From: Listeria costaricensis
GTDB lineage: Bacteria > Bacillota > Bacilli > Lactobacillales > Listeriaceae
Length of the DNA: 64,000 bases
Reading direction: 5' to 3'
Assembly: GCF_900183385.1 (NCBI RefSeq)
Contig: NZ_FXUT01000018.1
Span: 1-64,000 of the forward strand
Positions 17,786 through 26,183 of this stretch are shown here, piece after piece. The notes beneath the pieces were generated by a model. That model saw only the letters and a list, made by a program, of their open reading frames with translations. It did no database searches and had not been told where the DNA came from. Numbering within the stretch: the stretch's first letter is position 1; each line of letters begins with the position of its first letter. A program made the translations under genes and the position numbers.

Positions 17786-20212
17786 ATGGAATTACTTCTT
17801 ATTCACCATTCGCATACCGATATTGGCTACACACAAAGGCAGGAAAAAATCGAGCGGTATCACGTTGACTTCATCAAGCAGGCGATTCAAATTTGCGAGA
17901 AAATCGAATCCGGCGAACGCCCCGACTGGCAAGGCTTCTGCTGGAACTGCGAGAACACCTGGCAAGTCGAGCGCTTTTTTGAAGACAGTACAGCGGAAGA
18001 ACAGGCGGCATTCCGGCATTTTGTTGAACTGGGCTATATTGACATTTCTGGCAGCTATTTGAACATGACCGAGCTGATCAGTCCGCAAATTTTGTCCAAT
18101 AAAATCAAACGCGGGTTGGACGTGGCTGCAACGCTTGGCAAGCGGCCGCACGTATCCATGACGGCAGATGTCAATGGCTATTCGTGGGGCTACGCAGATG
18201 TGCTTTCGGAAAATGGCATTGATGCACTTTACTCCTGCATCCATACGCATCACGGCATGTTTCCGCTTGGCCGGAAGCAGCAGCCGTTTTACTGGGAGGC
18301 ACCAAGCGGGGCAAAAATTTTGACATGGCTGGGCGATCAGTATCATTTTGGCAATGAACTGGGCTTTTGTCCGAACGGTGGCGGAACCTACAGCTTTGGC
18401 GGCGACGGAATGGAGCCTTACGTCTATAAGGATGAATGGCAGGTTCTGGAAACGCGGATTTTTGGGCTGCTCGACAAGCTGCGCGAGGAAGATTATGCGT
18501 TTGATTTTTACCCAATGATGATTTCCGGCGTGATGACAGATAATGCACCGCCAAATGGAGCGATTATGGAAGCTGTAACAAAATGGAATGCAGCACACGG
18601 CGATCAGGTGACCGCTCGAATGATCACACTCGATGATTTCTTCGCCAAACTCAAGCAGGTAGATTGGGAAATTCCAACCTATAAAGGCGACTGGAACGAC
18701 TGGTGGGCAGATGGTGTTGGCTCGACGATGGGCCCAGTGAAGAGCTTCCGAGCCGGTCAGCGGGATTATGAACTGGCGCGCAAACTAGGCGGTGGAGGTG
18801 CAGATAGTAAGCTGCTGGCAGAAGCAGAGGATCAGTTGCTCCTTTATGCTGAGCATACGTGGGGCTATTCGTCATCTGTATCTGAACCCTGGGACACACT
18901 GGTCAATGAACTGGACTTGCGGAAGAGCTGCTACGCGACAAACGGGGCGACTGCGGCCTCAAAAGCGCTGTATGCCGTGCTTGCGGAGAAAGGAGCACTG
19001 TCAATTGCCGCCGATCAACCGAATATTTTTAAAATCATCAATCCACATGCAGAAACCAGATTGGATCGCGCCAAGCTGTTTTTTGACTACTGGGAGTTCA
19101 TTGATGGGGAACAAGTAGATGTTGCACACTTTGATGAGCGATATGAAATAGTCGATGAAGCCGAAAAAACTTATCCGCTTCAAGCCGTTCCATGCGCACG
19201 TGGCATTGAATTTGAAGTGATGATTGAACTGGCACCACAGGAAGAACGCGTACTCAAATTACGGAAAAAAGAAGAAATTCCACGTTATGTACCGAGTCTC
19301 AATATGACAAAAGGCGCGGAAGGCATTGCCGATTTCAAAAAGCAAGCTGGACTTTTTGCGAACATATACCAGATTTCAACGGACTATTTCGATATTCAGC
19401 TGGATGAAAAACTAGGCGTTGCAGAAATTCGCGATAAGGCAGATGGCCACTCCATTTTGCGTGCCGATCGTAAATATGCCCCATTTACAGGCATTTATGA
19501 GCAAACTCCAATCGCAACTTCGGCCGTGGAAGAACGTCGATTGATGGGGAGAAATCGGAAAGCGCCAAGCACGAGACGACATACAGCAGAACTAATCGGT
19601 ATGAAAAAAATCGCCGACGGGGCAGTTTTCGCGACGGTTGTTCTAAATTATCAGCTGGCGGCCACAAAACGCTTCGATATTCATTTGAAAGCCTACTATC
19701 ACATGCCGAAAATTGTCATATCTGTAAAATATCATAAGGAATCCTGCTGGGAACCAGAAAATCTTTATCTTGCTCTCCCATTCACCACAAATGAAACCGA
19801 ACAATTGTGGCTTGAAAAATCAGGCTGTCAGATTCGCCCTAAAATCGATCAGCTGCCACTTTCAAATGAAGAATTCTACCTTATTCAGGAAGGCCTCGGC
19901 TACATCGGCGAAAATAAAACCGTACAAGTGGCGGTAAAAGACGTGCCGCTAATCACGACTGGCAGCCTCGAAGCGCATGAAATCTGCTTTGAAAATGACG
20001 GCACCGAAAAACCAGTCGACGTGGGAACAGTCTTTTCATGGCTACAAAATAACTTTTGGGAAACGAATTTCAAAGTAGACCTATCCGGCTTTTATGAATT
20101 CGACTATACGCTGGAGCTTTGCCATGAAGTGCTGACACCCGAGCAAGTTGCTGAAAATTGTCACGCGGAAAATCAAGGCTTTGTAGGCATCCGTGTCGAG
20201 GCGCCCAAATGA
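17786..20212 (+). CDS. GH38-like alpha-mannosidase, divergent
   Basis: 808 aa, no signal peptide, so it should act on imported substrate in the cytoplasm. The N-terminal domain has the GH38 zinc motif as HHSHTDIGYT (His10, Asp12). A later TADVNGYSWG segment takes the place of the usual PDxFGHS nucleophile loop, and a zinc-ligand-type motif EHTWGYSSS follows near residue 355. The C-terminal half is beta-rich. ATG 17786 has GGAGGGAAC just upstream and is preferred to the TTG at 17771. It follows the permease genes by 15 bp and overlaps the ROK kinase gene by 4 bp. It is clearly different from the MngB-like enzyme at 11744; the substrate is not known. Confidence 0.8.
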   Translation: MELLLIHHSHTDIGYTQRQEKIERYHVDFIKQAIQICEKIESGERPDWQGFCWNCENTWQVERFFEDSTAEEQAAFRHFVELGYIDISGSYLNMTELISPQILSNKIKRGLDVAATLGKRPHVSMTADVNGYSWGYADVLSENGIDALYSCIHTHHGMFPLGRKQQPFYWEAPSGAKILTWLGDQYHFGNELGFCPNGGGTYSFGGDGMEPYVYKDEWQVLETRIFGLLDKLREEDYAFDFYPMMISGVMTDNAPPNGAIMEAVTKWNAAHGDQVTARMITLDDFFAKLKQVDWEIPTYKGDWNDWWADGVGSTMGPVKSFRAGQRDYELARKLGGGGADSKLLAEAEDQLLLYAEHTWGYSSSVSEPWDTLVNELDLRKSCYATNGATAASKALYAVLAEKGALSIAADQPNIFKIINPHAETRLDRAKLFFDYWEFIDGEQVDVAHFDERYEIVDEAEKTYPLQAVPCARGIEFEVMIELAPQEERVLKLRKKEEIPRYVPSLNMTKGAEGIADFKKQAGLFANIYQISTDYFDIQLDEKLGVAEIRDKADGHSILRADRKYAPFTGIYEQTPIATSAVEERRLMGRNRKAPSTRRHTAELIGMKKIADGAVFATVVLNYQLAATKRFDIHLKAYYHMPKIVISVKYHKESCWEPENLYLALPFTTNETEQLWLEKSGCQIRPKIDQLPLSNEEFYLIQEGLGYIGENKTVQVAVKDVPLITTGSLEAHEICFENDGTEKPVDVGTVFSWLQNNFWETNFKVDLSGFYEFDYTLELCHEVLTPEQVAENCHAENQGFVGIRVEAPK

Positions 20213-21045
20213 AAAAGTACCTGATGCTGGACGTCGGAGGCACCAATATCAAAACGGCCGTTCTCAGTCCTGCCGGCACCGTTGAAGCAAGAAAAGACTA
20301 CCCGGCCCATGCCAGCCAAACACGCCCAGTCCTAGTCGACCATTTTGACCGAATCATCCACGAAGCAAAAGATGAGCATCCTGAAATCGCAGGCCTAGGC
20401 GTGGCCTTTCCAGGACCCTGCGACTATGAAGCCGGCGTTCCACACCTCGCCAAGCTGGGCAAATATGATGCACTATCCGGCTATCCGCTCAAAGCGCACT
20501 TGGAAAAAGCCCACCAGCTGCCAGTCAGAATGGGCAATGATGCGACACTGTTCGGACTTGGGGAGGCTATTTTCGGCGAAGCCAAGAACTACCAGAAAGT
20601 CATGGCGATCACACTTGGAACAGGCTGTGGCTCGGCTTTTATTGAAAATCAGCATCCTGTCACCGAACCGCCCCTACCAGAAAATGGCTGGATTTACAGC
20701 CAACCGTTTCGAGACGGGATCATTGACCAGTACCTCTCGGCAGGCGGTCTGATGAACCTGAACAAAGACAACCAGGCGACAACCGGCATTGGCTTGGCCG
20801 TACTGGCTGGAAGTGGGGACAGGGCTGCGCAACGAGTTTTTCAGGAATTTGGCGAAATGATTGCCGAGGCCCTGACACCATTTGTCGAAACTTTTGAACC
20901 GGATGCCCTAATTTTCGGCGGACAGGTGGCAGGTAGCTTCTCCTTTTTCAAGCAAGCACTAGTCGAGCATTTTCCAGAAACCGCCCTCCTGAAAGCAAAA
21001 GATACATCAATTTCAACCATGCAGGCATTACTGCATTATTTTTAA
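20209..21045 (+). CDS. ROK-family sugar kinase
   Basis: 278 aa. The N-terminal phosphate-binding motif is DVGGTNIKTAVL, the ATP-site region includes AITLGTGCGSAF, and a C-terminal FGGQV segment is present. The usual ROK zinc motif (CxCGxxGCxE) is not visible, as in several Listeria ROK kinases. It would phosphorylate the free hexose, probably mannose, released by the GH38-like enzyme to give the substrate of the isomerase at 6908-8650. The start ATG overlaps the hydrolase TGA (ATGA), so the two are coupled. There is no HTH domain, so this is a kinase and not a NagC/XylR-type repressor. Confidence 0.87.
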   Translation: MKKYLMLDVGGTNIKTAVLSPAGTVEARKDYPAHASQTRPVLVDHFDRIIHEAKDEHPEIAGLGVAFPGPCDYEAGVPHLAKLGKYDALSGYPLKAHLEKAHQLPVRMGNDATLFGLGEAIFGEAKNYQKVMAITLGTGCGSAFIENQHPVTEPPLPENGWIYSQPFRDGIIDQYLSAGGLMNLNKDNQATTGIGLAVLAGSGDRAAQRVFQEFGEMIAEALTPFVETFEPDALIFGGQVAGSFSFFKQALVEHFPETALLKAKDTSISTMQALLHYF

Positions 21046-21079
21046 ATATGTAAGATATATTACTTGAATGAACAAAAGC

Positions 21080-21145
21080 AAGAGAGCCAAAAATCCCGAC
21101 AACCCCGATTTCAACCGGGTGCCGCCTGATTTTTGACTCTCTTTT
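21080..21145. terminator. Bidirectional terminator between the ROK and GntR genes
   Basis: AAGAGAGCCAAAAATC (from 21080) pairs, with one G-U, with GATTTTTGACTCTCTT (21128-21143), followed by TT. It separates the two convergent genes. Confidence 0.75.
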
Positions 21146-21156
21146 ACTCTCAGCAA

Positions 21157-21888
21157 TCACGAAAAATCAACATAATAACGATATTTTGCTCCAATATAAT
21201 AACATTCACTATACTCGTAAAAATCGCTTTCTTTCTGTGTTGTCATCCGGACCCGCTTCAACAGGGGTTCTTTCAACTTGACAGAAAGCGCCTGTTTTAG
21301 CTCAGGCGTTGGTAAAACTGCCTCGATATACTCCCGTTCCTGATTGATGATAATGCCAAACCGCTCCAAATATTGATAAAAAGAGCCATAATAATCTTTG
21401 CTGTCCAGCGAGTATTCTTTCTTATAAGGAATATAACTGACAAAATAAGCAAAAATATCATCATCAGCGCCTCGAACCCGCTTCACTTGCAAGGCCTCGC
21501 TTCCAAGCGGAATATGCAAATGGCTTGCCAGCTGTCGATCCGCCTCCACTATCTCAATTTCAGCATTTAAAGTAACCGCACTCTTTCCTAGTTCCTGCAT
21601 TTCTCTCGTGAAACTTTTCACTAATGTAAAATGCTCATCTTCCTGATCGGTCACATCCCGCACGAAAGTTCCTTTGGCCCGTTCCCGGTATAATAAATTT
21701 TCTCTTACCAGTTCATCAATGGCTTTTCGGACGGTGATTCGACTGACATTATACAATTCGCACAAATTTAGTTCAGGAGGGATTTTTGTCCCTGTTTGCC
21801 ACTCGTCTGAATAAATTTTGTAACGAATATCATCAGCAATTTGAGCATAAAGTGGTGACGCTTCATTTGTTTTATTTAGTCTGCGCAT
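21157..21888 (-). CDS. GntR-family regulator with UTRA sensor domain
   Basis: 243 aa. The N-terminal winged helix-turn-helix (about 10-75) has PPELNLCELYNVSRITVRKAIDELV-type sequence typical of GntR. The UTRA ligand domain (about 95-235) includes VKRVRGADDDIFAYFVSYIP and ends with YSECYYIGAKYRYYVDF. It is convergent with the mannoside ABC operon and is its likely regulator. A TGTA-N7-TACA palindrome lies 52 bp upstream of its start, and related sites precede the ABC operon and the EIIABC gene. UTRA regulators usually sense sugar phosphates or osmolyte-type ligands; the ligand is not known here. Confidence 0.9.
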   Translation of the reverse strand: MRRLNKTNEASPLYAQIADDIRYKIYSDEWQTGTKIPPELNLCELYNVSRITVRKAIDELVRENLLYRERAKGTFVRDVTDQEDEHFTLVKSFTREMQELGKSAVTLNAEIEIVEADRQLASHLHIPLGSEALQVKRVRGADDDIFAYFVSYIPYKKEYSLDSKDYYGSFYQYLERFGIIINQEREYIEAVLPTPELKQALSVKLKEPLLKRVRMTTQKESDFYEYSECYYIGAKYRYYVDFS

Positions 21889-21939
21889 ACCGCTAACTCC
21901 TCTTCCATAGATTATCGTTAACCTAAATTATAACAAAAA

Positions 21940-21954
21940 TGTAAGCGGTATACA
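21940..21954. promoter_or_regulatory. Operator-like palindrome TGTA-N7-TACA before the GntR gene
   Basis: TGTAAGCGGTATACA closely resembles the 9638-9656 site (13 of the 15 central bases follow the same pattern, differing mainly at the central G/C). It lies in the GntR gene promoter region, consistent with autoregulation. Confidence 0.5.
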
Positions 21955-22378
21955 AATGGCGCCGATGCCGAATAATCCACGCTTTCTTGCATATTTAAGA
22001 AATCTTTCAAAGTGAGCTGACACCCAAAAAAACTTACCACAACAAAGAGGAGAGGGAGCGCAAGGCAGTATATGGAAAGTGAAAAAGTCAATAAATATAA
22101 AAACTTAGGCGGGTTAAAATATAATGGACTGGAATCGTTCTCAAAGTGGTGTTAGAATGTTATAAAATTATTTCAATACTCCGAAGTAAAATATGGAAAC
22201 TTTCATATTTTTAAATCCCCCACTAATCCCTTTTCTTAAATATCAATATTTGACCATATCTTAGATAATTATGTACCACATATGAAAACGGTTAACTATT
22301 ATCATGAAGTAAAGATATTTGTAAGGGAAAGGGGAGGTTAGAAGTAAAGATAAAAAGAAAGTGTAGAGTGAGGTAAAG
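21955..22378 (+). other. AT-rich intergenic region with a possible short ORF
   Basis: No standard gene. A 27-codon ORF runs from ATG 22072 to TAG 22155 (starts MESEKVNK, ends SKWC), with GAGGAGAGGG upstream but spaced too far (about 16 bases) to be convincing. A cre-like TGAAAACGGTTAAC is at 22283-22296. Several purine-rich ribosome-site-like tracts precede the AraC gene. Confidence 0.3.
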
Positions 22379-23284
22379 ATGGAAAAAACAACATTCGAGT
22401 TTATTCAAATGGATCGCGATTTGCCAATGAAAATACTGTATTTCTCTGAAAAAAACCCTTTGCTTTTATCTCGGATTGAGGAAATGAACGCAAATAATTC
22501 TCTCGTACATTTTGTTCCCATACATTGGCATAAGGAAATTGAAATCACTTTTGTCCGAAAAGGAAACATCGTACTTAGAAAAAATAATGTGACAAAAGAA
22601 TATCAAGATGGCACCTTTTTTATTGTTAATTCAGGTGAAATTCATGAGTTGAACGGAAACTTCACAAAAGGCTTTGAAGTCATTTGTTTGATTATTTCTT
22701 ATGATTTTATCAAACAGTTTCTACCTAATGTGGATAATTATTATTTTAATCTAGAGGAGCCCGTATCGACGTATGATCCATTAGCTGAATTATTTACCTC
22801 GATCTTAACAACGTTTCAAAAGAATGACGCTTTTTCAAGTTTGAAAATTCAATCAGATTTGCTGAGGATATTTCATTTACTATGCTGCTATCATTTAGAG
22901 GAAAAAAGTCGCGAAAAAATGAATGCGCATTCATCTGATCAATTGGATAAAGAAATTTTAGATTATATCCATTGCCATTACGCAGAGAAATTAAGTTTGG
23001 ATGATTTAGCAGACCACTTTAATTTTTCCAAGGAATACTTTGCACGAATCTTTAAAGAAAAATTTGGCTATACCTTTTTAAATTATTTAACAGATTACCG
23101 GCTATATCGCGCATTTCCTGAAATTATTAAAGGGAATAAAACGATTGAATGGATTAGTCAACAGCATGGCTTTCCGAGCTCGAAGGCATTGATACGCCAT
23201 TTTAAAAAAGTATATTCAGACACCCCTATTCAATATCGAAAGAAAAATGATGTTCAGATTATGGATCACAATGTGAAGAGATAA
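22379..23284 (+). CDS. AraC-family transcriptional regulator with cupin domain
   Basis: 301 aa. The N-terminal cupin-like sensor lies at about 30-140 (VHFVPIHWHKEIEITFVRKGN). The C-terminal double helix-turn-helix is at about 195-295 (LSLDDLADHFNFSKEYFARIFKEKFGYTF, then TIEWISQQHGFPSSKALIRHFKKVY). The gene is more AT-rich than the neighbouring sugar operons. It starts a same-strand patch with a membrane protein, a decayed ORF and an alpha/beta hydrolase, which it may regulate. The ligand is unknown; the cupin type usually binds a sugar. Confidence 0.9.
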   Translation: MEKTTFEFIQMDRDLPMKILYFSEKNPLLLSRIEEMNANNSLVHFVPIHWHKEIEITFVRKGNIVLRKNNVTKEYQDGTFFIVNSGEIHELNGNFTKGFEVICLIISYDFIKQFLPNVDNYYFNLEEPVSTYDPLAELFTSILTTFQKNDAFSSLKIQSDLLRIFHLLCCYHLEEKSREKMNAHSSDQLDKEILDYIHCHYAEKLSLDDLADHFNFSKEYFARIFKEKFGYTFLNYLTDYRLYRAFPEIIKGNKTIEWISQQHGFPSSKALIRHFKKVYSDTPIQYRKKNDVQIMDHNVKR

Positions 23285-23333
23285 GCAGCCAGCCTTTTTT
23301 TAACAACTTCAAGAAAGTGAAAAGGTGAAAAAC

Positions 23334-23858
23334 ATGACAATCAACCGATTTAGATTTAAAAAAATGATGACGGATTTTGTGATTATTAATATTGTTTTAA
23401 ACGGCGCTTTTTATATCATTAATTTTAGAAATTACACCGGAACTGTGACATTCGATGCGGTTTCAACCGATTTATTTATGGGGTTAGTACTCTTAGGCAT
23501 TTTTTGTCCTGCAGCAGGCTTTGTAAACATTCCCAAAGCGATTAATAAAAATGCTTTAGATGTGTCCACTAGGAAAAAAAGCTTCTTCAACCATTGGTTC
23601 CCGCATAACAACATCTTAAGAAGCTTGATACTGACCGTATTTACAGTTGTTTTTTCCTTGGTTTTCTTTATTGTGTTACCCAATGTATTAGGCCTTGATA
23701 TTATCAATCACGCCATAGGATTTAGTATAAAAGTGATTACCGCAATTGTTATGTCAGCCATCGTCGGATATGTGGTAATCGAGCTGACACTGGATGATTA
23801 TCAGGAAACGATGTCATTGAAAGAGAGGCATTGTGAATTGGAAAAAAGAACCATTTAA
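23334..23858 (+). CDS. Four-helix membrane protein of unknown function
   Basis: 174 aa. I see four hydrophobic segments: near residues 12-31, 43-65, 92-118 and 125-150 (for example ILTVFTVVFSLVFFIVLPNVL). The C-terminus is charged and cytoplasmic-looking (KERHCELEKRTI). I do not recognise the family. ATG 23334 with AAGGTGA upstream is preferred to the GTG at 23325. It follows the AraC gene by 49 bp on the same strand, so they may be cotranscribed. Confidence 0.65.
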   Translation: MTINRFRFKKMMTDFVIINIVLNGAFYIINFRNYTGTVTFDAVSTDLFMGLVLLGIFCPAAGFVNIPKAINKNALDVSTRKKSFFNHWFPHNNILRSLILTVFTVVFSLVFFIVLPNVLGLDIINHAIGFSIKVITAIVMSAIVGYVVIELTLDDYQETMSLKERHCELEKRTI

Positions 23859-23863
23859 CTGGG

Positions 23864-24178
23864 GTGACAAGGGGACTAAAGGGCATCAATCAGGTAGAAA
23901 AGCTCTTAAACAAAATGAGTTTAAAAGGGAAAACGAGCCTATTATTTTGTATAATTAGGATGTCTAATGAAAAAGCAGTCTTGAATGATCTAACAAAAGA
24001 CATTTGAGCCTGTTAGAAAATACCATGAGTTTTTAGTAGTGAATGAAGTTGATGCCACGTACATGAAAGACAAAAAAGTGAGCATGAATGAGACAAATCC
24101 TTGAAAAACTTTTTAGATTGGCGCCCTCTTGAAACAGGAGAGCAAGAATTAAACAGCAGAAATGTCATGGCTGAATAA
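23864..24178 (+). pseudogene. Decayed coding sequence with two apparent frameshifts
   Basis: Three protein-like segments follow one another in different frames: one through GINQVEKLLNKMSLK to TKD, one through TFEPVRKYHEFLVVNE to MNETNP, and one starting SLKNFLDWRPLETGEQ and ending VMAE before TAA 24176-24178. Joined, they read as about 100 residues of one protein broken by two indels. I cannot name the parent family. It lies between the membrane protein and hydrolase genes and suggests decay of a formerly larger gene set. Confidence 0.45.
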
Positions 24179-24193
24179 TAGAAAAGAGCGTGA

Positions 24194-25303
24194 ATGATGA
24201 GTAGAAAATATGAGCAACAGTTAGTGACGGCAATTAAAGAAAAAGCCTATCATACCACAAGACGAGGCGTTGATATTATCGTCAAACCGATTCCAGATTT
24301 TGATGAAAAAGGCGCAATGGATCCGCGGTTATTAAAATCTAGCAAAAAAATGAGTTTGATGATGAAGTTTATGCCAAAAAGCTTAATGAAAATGGATAGC
24401 AGCCCTAAATCCATCCAACGACTAAGAAAAATTTTCAATCATGTGGATAGTACGGAAATCATTTCTTCAGGATTTAAGCGGGACAATAGAACCGTAAAAG
24501 CAGATGATGGCTATGAGATACCGATTAGCATTTTCAAGTCTGATACACCCCTGGAAAATGCCCCCATTCTCTATTTTATTCACGGCGGCGGTTTCTTTGC
24601 AGGAAGTACAGATGTTGTAGCAGAAGCCCTAAAATTATTTGTCACTACAACAAATATGATTGCAGTCGGTGTGGATTATCGCCTAGCACCTGAGAATCCT
24701 TATCCAGCAGGTCATAATGACTGCTATACAGTTTTGAAATGGCTAGGGGACAACGCAGAAGCGATTGGTGGAGATGCACGTAACATCTTCGTTGGAGGAG
24801 ATAGTGCGGGCGGCAATTTAACACTTTATTGTAGCAATCGTTCCCTTGAAGATGGATTGAATTTAGTGAGAGGGCAATTGCTGTTTTATCCAACGGTCAA
24901 TATGGGTGGTGTGAAAGATGCTGATACCGCCTTTAGTATTACGGACATTGACATTTATCCAAAGCACGAAAAATATATCAAACCGGGGATTGAAATGTTT
25001 AGCCAAGCAACAAATTCGTTATCAGATCTTTTAGGAACGACAGAAGTGATGACGAAGTATCTGACCCCCTACATGGATGTGTCCAAAGATTCTCCTGTCA
25101 CGTTTATTTCTTCCGGTGAGCATGACTTTTTAACGATTGAGAGCTTAGCCTATGCGAAAAAATTAAATCAATTAGGCGTGGAGACCACCTTCACTTATTA
25201 TTGCGGCTTGGGTCATGCCTATTTAGATCACATTGGGAACTACCCCCAAGCAGAGGATTGCGTCGCAGACATCGGTGAATTTATTAAGAAAAATCGAGTT
25301 TGA
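24194..25303 (+). CDS. Alpha/beta hydrolase, HSL-type esterase
   Basis: 369 aa cytoplasmic hydrolase. The oxyanion motif is FIHGGGFFAGS (about 118-128), the nucleophile elbow GGDSAGGN (about 197), and the catalytic Asp and His are in SGEHDFLTIESL and GLGHAYLDH. This is the hormone-sensitive-lipase/alpha-beta-hydrolase-3 pattern; substrates are usually short-chain esters. There is no signal peptide. It is the last gene of the AraC patch. The ribosome site is weak (AAAAGAG). The physiological substrate cannot be inferred. Confidence 0.88.
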   Translation: MMSRKYEQQLVTAIKEKAYHTTRRGVDIIVKPIPDFDEKGAMDPRLLKSSKKMSLMMKFMPKSLMKMDSSPKSIQRLRKIFNHVDSTEIISSGFKRDNRTVKADDGYEIPISIFKSDTPLENAPILYFIHGGGFFAGSTDVVAEALKLFVTTTNMIAVGVDYRLAPENPYPAGHNDCYTVLKWLGDNAEAIGGDARNIFVGGDSAGGNLTLYCSNRSLEDGLNLVRGQLLFYPTVNMGGVKDADTAFSITDIDIYPKHEKYIKPGIEMFSQATNSLSDLLGTTEVMTKYLTPYMDVSKDSPVTFISSGEHDFLTIESLAYAKKLNQLGVETTFTYYCGLGHAYLDHIGNYPQAEDCVADIGEFIKKNRV

Positions 25304-25564
25304 GAAATGAAATACCTTCAAGCTGATAGAGGGAAATAAAAATTTTATACGGCGGCTTTGGCTCGATAAACGATTGGGGCAGAGCTGTCGTGTTTTTCAT
25401 GTGATCCGGTTAATCCGCCATGTTAATAACGAGTGAGGCGCGATCTTGCGTACGTATTGAGCGAAAAGCCAGACTCCCCCGACATCATAAAAAATCCCCA
25501 ACATAGTGAACTAGATTTTTGGCTTTTCTAGTGTCAGCTAGATTGGGAACAGCATGGTTTTTGA

Positions 25565-26011
25565 TTAGATAACGGGCAAGATTTCTTTACGCATTTGTTT
25601 ATAAACGAGTGATTCCAAATCGCTCAAGTAAAGTGCCTGCCCCTGTTTGAAGCTGAATGCCATTTTGGAAAGCAGCCCGTAAAAATCGTTTTTCAGTCTG
25701 ATTTTTTCCGTAAGGGTGATCCGCGTCGTTTGTTCATTTAAATAATGATATTCTTCTAATAAATAACCGGAAAAATAGCGATGTTCAATACGATAAATTC
25801 TGTATTTTCTCACCCTTTGAGTCAAAAGTTGATAACGAAGCAGCTGACCATGTGGATAAAATTCTGTGATTTCTCTCGTGGAAGGGTTTGTTTGTACGCG
25901 GATGACATTGGAACGCCAGCTGATATTCGATTTATTCTCAAGCAGTGTCCATAAGTCTGAAAGCGCGATCGGCAAATTTGCGGAAAGCTCATTTTTTTCA
26001 TATAACCACAT
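25565..26011 (-). CDS. SRPBCC-like small protein of unknown function
   Basis: 148 aa. The sequence begins WLYEKNELSANLPIALSDLWTLLENKSN and continues as alternating strands ending in a long helix, which fits a START/SRPBCC ligand-binding fold (polyketide-cyclase-like). That assignment rests on overall pattern only. ATG 26011 is preceded by GAGGGGGG. It is divergent from holB. The 261 bp to the left (25304-25564) holds no gene I can support, only an imperfect inverted repeat around 25490-25550 that may separate the convergent hydrolase gene. Confidence 0.6.
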   Translation of the reverse strand: MWLYEKNELSANLPIALSDLWTLLENKSNISWRSNVIRVQTNPSTREITEFYPHGQLLRYQLLTQRVRKYRIYRIEHRYFSGYLLEEYHYLNEQTTRITLTEKIRLKNDFYGLLSKMAFSFKQGQALYLSDLESLVYKQMRKEILPVI

Positions 26012-26183
26012 TTACTTTTCCCCCCTCGTTACTTTGCTATATCATTCCTGCTTTTTAGATAGCTCAAACCTGAATTTTGAAAAAAAGTAAGCGGATTTTT
26101 AGAGAAGTCTTGCAAAATTAACGAAGCTATTTGGTAGTAAGCATGTTATAATAGGAAGGAATGAATTGGAAAGGAAGTTTTTT

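Noticed and set aside
17792-18598. 268-codon minus-strand ORF
   Set aside because: It lies fully antisense to the GH38-like hydrolase, has no ribosome site, and its composition (many Cys, His, Arg) is that of a reverse-frame shadow.
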